Assembly: GCA_037951105.1 (NCBI GenBank) | Contig: JBAMJV010007513.1 | Span: 1 to 64,000, forward strand | Source: Echinarachnius parma | Lineage: Eukaryota > Echinodermata > Echinoidea > Clypeasteroida > Echinarachniidae | Direction: 5' to 3' | Length of the DNA stretch: 64,000 nt | Position numbers and translations under genes: made by a program | Shown: positions 59,715-64,000 of the stretch, in pieces | Layout: each line of letters starts with the position of its first letter | Position numbering within the stretch: position 1 is the first letter of the stretch | Notes under the pieces: model-generated | The model's input: the letters and a program-made list of their open reading frames with translations, nothing else | Told to the model about the DNA's origin: nothing | Database searches by the model: none

Positions 59715-62700
59715 AGAGGAGGGAGGGAATATAATACATGTGATAGGTTTCAGAGCTATATCTTTTTTTTCTATATATGTATCTGTCAACTTATATATTA
59801 TCTATGTAAATTATGCACATGCGTGTAGTATAGAAAGGGGAAGACAGAGTTAGAAGTGATGACTAAACTAATGTCATAATGATACTCGAACAGTGAATAC
59901 AAATGTTCGGTTTCCGGCCGGATGTATCACGACTGTACACGTAAAATGGAACTTTGCACTATTCTTTTTACCAGTCAATTCTGTAACATGACACCGACTA
60001 ACGGTTTTTTTCTAAGGTTAAACAAAATATATTATTTCATCTATAGGCATGATAGGTTATACAGATCAGTAGTCATTAATTATTTACATAAAGTTATGAC
60101 ACTTACGTGTCAAGCTTATGGTAAGTGGCACACACTGAGGGGCGGGGGGGGGGGGGGGGTAAGGGTGATCAGGGTGGTTATGCCTTTGATCGACGGAAAC
60201 AAAATAAATCGAAATATGAAGGATATAATGCAGTTGCAATTATCAGTGGAAATCACAAATTGATAACACTGAACATAATGCTGTGCTGTGAGTTATATGC
60301 ATAAGACAGGTAACTTCCTAAAAAAGTGCATTCTTTTCTATGCAGGATATAGATGAAAGTCTCAGAGCCCTGATCAATAAATTTGTAGAAAATGATAAGA
60401 AAAAGGAGCAATTTTTTGAGCTTGGAAAGCACCTTGGATTCGTCGATGAATACCTCGAGTTACAGATGAAGAACTGCAAGGATCCGGATGTTTTTAGTGA
60501 CATGTATTACTGTAGAGCCACGCTGAGGAACCTGACCCGATGGAGGGTGTGTCAGAGAGGGAGAGATGCAGCAAGGTCTTTCCTCCGCAACATACTCTCT
60601 CAGATGGACCTGGCGGATGCTTGCCAGATTCTGGATGCAGGTAATGTCTGTATGAAGGTTTGTAGTGGGTTATGGTAAACTTGTAAAGACTCTTAAAGGT
60701 GCACCTGTAAAGTGTCTAACTCCACAAAAATGAGTTTGAGCTTTCACATTTCTCTCCTATACCGTGTTGTTTGACTTATGGTATAAGAGAAGAATAATAT
60801 AGGGTTAGATTTTTTTCAAATGCCTCTTTAGTATGACGATATCTATCATTTATAATCATTCAGCTCAAGAGCGTACGGTCATAAACCTCTTTTAAAAACG
60901 TCATACATGCAGTAATTCGTTGTAAAAGCTGACGCAAATTTTCGTTTGTTTAACCAGGAAAGCAGTGTTCTTTTTTAATGAAATTTTCACACATCATTCG
61001 GACATATATTACAATGATTTTGGCATAGGATCGAAGTCTCAAAAGTCATTTTGGGCAATATCTGACACTTTACAGGTGCACCTTTAAGAGCCACATTATG
61101 GAACCTGACCCGATGGGACCGATGAAGTGCGCCCGAGGCAACGAGACATACATGCAGCCATTTTGTTTGGCACCATACTCTCTGGGATTAATTGACAAAG
61201 GCATTTAAAACTGTCTGTATATAGCACTAATTATTAGTCCATTATGTTCACAAATTAGTTAAAACACTAATATCGTCAAGTGAGAATTCAGTACGACTTC
61301 TTAGAAACTCGAGCCACGAACAGACGTAGCGGAACCTGACCCTGTATAACGGAGTGGGTATCAGACAGAGAGGGGTAGCTTGGTGTATAAGATATTTCCT
61401 CAGCAACTTATACTCTCACAGATAAATCTGACAAATGTTTGTCTAAGATCTGTCTGTATATAGAAGTTAGTAGTTAGCTTGAATATCATAAACATCATAA
61501 CACATTGAATCTACTTTGCGATGAGAATTGTGAAGTCTTTTTCAGCCACGCGACAGAATCTGACCTGATGAAGGGTGTGTCAGAGGCAAAGATATGAAGC
61601 AAGGCCTTTCCTCGGCAAAATACGACTCTCAGATAAATTAACAGATGTAATTGAATTATGACAGCAGTCGAAGGGACATTATTTAGTTCATAGAACAAAA
61701 CCAACAACATTTGATATGTAATGAAAATACTACCTTAAGTCATTTAGAGAAACGCAAAGGAACCTGACCATCTGACGGGTGTCCGTGAGGCAAAAATGTC
61801 AATGCTGCCACGACCAGTTATTCGGCATGTATCTCTGAGATGTGGCTCTCGATCCTCTGATAACAATCGTCATGGTCGCAGTGGCAACATTATTTCCTCG
61901 GCTTTAAATATTCAATAATAGTTTTACTTCTTTAGTAAATCTTATTAATGTAAACTATAAAGATCCAATTGCCGGGCAATATGAGTCAATTCTGAACTGA
62001 TCATTAAATTATCGTCGCTTTTTCAGATGAGAGTCAGGATGGAGTCAAAACGGACATTCTTTCGGATGTCGAGATCGTCAAGCTGTCCGTGGCGATCACG
62101 GGGAAGAACGGCGACTACTGGGTTATCGGCTCCACCCTGGGCATCGGTCTGGATGTGCTGGACAATATGCTGACCAAGTGTGGGAAGGATGGGGATGAGG
62201 CGGCCATAGCAACCAAAAAGATCCTGAGACAATGGCGAAACGGTTCAGACAGAGGTGATGACGTCAGATGCGTACTGGCAGAGATGTTGATTGATCGGGG
62301 ATGGCTTGATGACTGCACGTTTCTCGTCAAAGGTGTGTTTTATGTGTTCGGGTATATCAGCTAAAGGAAGGGGGCAAAACGAAATCGTTACGTCATTTAA
62401 CTGTACAACTTATGCCGAAAGGGTGGGTAGCGTCGCGTCGCGTCGCGTTGACTAGAACGCGACCATTCGTCCAAAGCCCCCCCCCCCCCCCCCCGGTTTT
62501 GCCGAAAGGGTGCGTTGGGGGCGTCGCGTCGCGTTGCGTTGACTGGAATGCGACCATTCGTCCAAAGCCCCCCGGTTTTGCCGAAAGGGTGCGTTGGAAG
62601 CACTGATTTCTCATTGACAAAAAAGAAATCATTCGGATAGGCATATCTCAGCCAATTCTTAACATATTTAATTGATTTTTGGTATTTGGACATTATTGTT

Positions 62701-63344
62701 TATGCTCTTTAGGTAAATGAAGTTCAAATTTGAAAATTCAAAAAATAGATTTGTATGATGTCATATCTTGTGTACTCAATTTGCTAAAGAGTAAACCTTC
62801 GGATTGAATCAATTTGTGTGTAATCGAAACTTGAAATGACACAAACCTGAATGATGATGATCAGACCAATGGCGTACCCAGGATTTTTCAAGGGGGAGGG
62901 GGGGTATGTCGTCTGACAAATTTCTGTAACCAGGGGGGGGGGAGAGAGTGGCCGTAGACAATTTTTGAAGGCGAGACCAAGTACATTTACAATTTTCGAG
63001 GTCGAGAACAGGACTAGTCACAAATTTTCGAGGCAGAGACTAAGACATTTTTCTAGAATCCTGTAAGTGGGAGGGGGCAGCTACAAGTTGTAAAGAGGGG
63101 GTTCAACCCCCCCCCCCCCCAAACAGACACTTTTTGGTCAAAGGGGGGCCGTTGAACCCCCCCCCCCCCCCCCTCCACCCCCTCCCCTGGGTACGCCTAT
63201 GGATCAGACTCAAATTAATTAATTCCGAAGGTAAACTATTCCAAGTCTTAGATGTTGACTCTTTAGTAAATGTGTATTTTAATCAAATAGGCCCTTCATA
63301 AATTATATATATTTTCAGGGACAGAATCAAACACACAGTCATGA
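59280..63344 (+). CDS. Gene D: two-Death-domain RLR paralogue, short or running past the window
   Basis: Exons 59280-59300 (MELVMDQ), 60346-60640 (Death 1) and 62027-62332 (Death 2) match genes B and C in order and phase. Where B and C have the Hel1 exon there is an acceptor TTTTCAG at 63318 followed in the correct phase by GTESNTQS and a stop at 63342-63344. If this exon is used, the protein is 215 residues with only the two Death domains. The alternative is that helicase exons lie beyond 64000. The Death exons are nearly identical to those of gene B; the last exon is tentative. Confidence 0.65.
60346..60640 (+). other. Gene D Death domain 1 (exon 2)
   Basis: Contains FFELGKHLGFVDEYLEL and RSFLRNILSQMDLADACQIL, nearly the same as gene B. 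The first residues (DIDESLRALINKF) differ from B, showing a changed N-terminal helix. Confidence 0.82.
60695..61088. mobile_element. MITE in gene D intron 2, matching the copy in gene B
   Basis: TTAAAGGTGCACCTGTAAAG at the left and CTTTACAGGTGCACCTTTAA at the right. Same position as 28904-29285. Confidence 0.7.
61087..61860 (+). pseudogene. Array of four decayed Death-exon copies in gene D intron 2
   Basis: Segments at about 61087-61220, 61309-61445, 61540-61655 and 61746-61860 match the array in gene B one to one. All are non-coding now. Confidence 0.7.
62027..62332 (+). other. Gene D Death domain 2 (exon 3)
   Basis: Same length, phases and core (YWVIGSTLGIGLDVLDNML, KILRQWRNG) as gene B exon 3, with a few substitutions. 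Confidence 0.85.
62410..62602. repeat. Two-copy tandem repeat, about 95 bp unit
   Basis: GCGACCATTCGTCCAAAGCC and GTCGCGTCGCGT recur in adjacent copies with TTTTGCCGAAAGGGTG at the boundaries. Confidence 0.75.
62868..63205. repeat. Poly-G/C element with TGGCGTACCCAGG ends
   Basis: Left CAATGGCGTACCCAGGA and right CCTGGGTACGCCTATGG are inverted around G- and C-runs. It lies in gene D intron 3. Confidence 0.65.
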
Positions 63345-63762
63345 CTCGCAACTGAGCTTTATTATAATACAACATTAAAGGGATCTAGTAACATTGTTAA
63401 CATGTGCAAAAAGTTATGAGTGGTTGATACGATGTATATTGTTGTTATCTAATATGTCCATTGGGTGTTGTGTGAAAATTTCAAGTTAAATGGACTTTAT
63501 ATGGCCGAGTAATGAGTATAAATGCAAAGTGACATTTACTAACTCATTGCATGTACTCACTTTGTACACGGTTCTGACGATCCATTGGATAATTTGACAT
63601 CTAATCACTTCAATCGTAAATATTTTTTTAACGAAAGGGAAATTTAAAAAAAACAGAACCTGTCCAATGCTTTTTTTGTTGATAAGAATACAACAAGGTA
63701 TGAGGGAACCGCTAGAATTTCAATTGGATTTTGAGGATTTGGACAATGTTACTAAGTCCCGT

Positions 63763-64000
63763 TAAAGTGATACCTGTAAAGTGTCAGATATTGCACAAAA
63801 TGACATTTGAAACTTCAATCCTATATCAATATCATTGTAAAATACAATTGAAAGATTTGTGAAAGTTTGAAAGAAAACGAACACTGTTTACCTAGTGAAA
63901 AAACGAATATTGAGTTCATATTTTATCACCGAATACGCGAATACTGATGGTCTGCCATACATTTGTCGCAGTAATGAATGATCCGTTTGCGATATTCGCA
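63763..64000. mobile_element. MITE with TTAAAGTGATACCTGTAAAG terminus, cut by the window end
   Basis: Starts TTAAAGTGATACCTGTAAAG and matches the reverse complement of 25715-26267 to the last base. Confidence 0.7.

Overview
The window is animal nuclear DNA: AT-rich, with GT-AG introns and many small inverted-repeat transposons, poly-G/C tracts and microsatellites. Its single-copy content is a tandem family of RIG-I-like receptor (RLR) genes carrying Death-fold domains where vertebrate RIG-I and MDA5 carry CARDs. Lineage-specific RLR expansion together with this repeat landscape suggests an invertebrate deuterostome (echinoderm, hemichordate or lancelet). That is an inference; no species is assigned.

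Layout. 1-2115: relict of an RLR gene (promoter block plus one helicase exon), cut by foldback elements and ended by a CR1/L2-like LINE (about 2200-4231). 4440-8140: decayed reverse transcriptase and intergenic repeats. 8279-22692, minus strand: gene A, a full RLR of 16 coding exons (Death, Ser/Ala/Gly linker, complete DECH helicase with motifs Q to VI, zinc-binding C-terminal regulatory domain). 26903-34802, plus: gene B. 40014-52998, plus: gene C. 59280 to about 63344, plus: gene D, seen only as two Death exons and possibly a short last exon. A and B diverge from a shared 2.3 kb interval. B and C are copies of one duplicated block that includes promoter, introns and 3' flank; D is a closer copy of the front half of B.

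Main result. B and C keep two Death domains, the DECH box and the RIG-I-type C-terminal domain, but the exon that carries the Walker A P-loop in gene A encodes no P-loop in either, motif III is altered, and the Hel2i/Hel2 exons (motifs IV-VI) are absent. The C-terminal domain is interrupted by an Ala/Gly-rich insert of about 125 residues (B) or 340 residues (C); in C the insert contains four 162-bp tandem repeats. All nine exons of each gene join in frame without stops, so these look like non-ATPase RLR-derived adaptors or decoys, with D perhaps a Death-only form. Blocks matching NF-kappaB and ATF/CREB sites lie upstream of A, B and D and at the relict, with an identical 8-bp gap in three of them; the block is degenerate at C. 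A plausible model is an inducible antiviral module in which A senses RNA and B, C and D modulate Death-domain signalling. The model is inference; the exon structures and motif states are read directly from the sequence.
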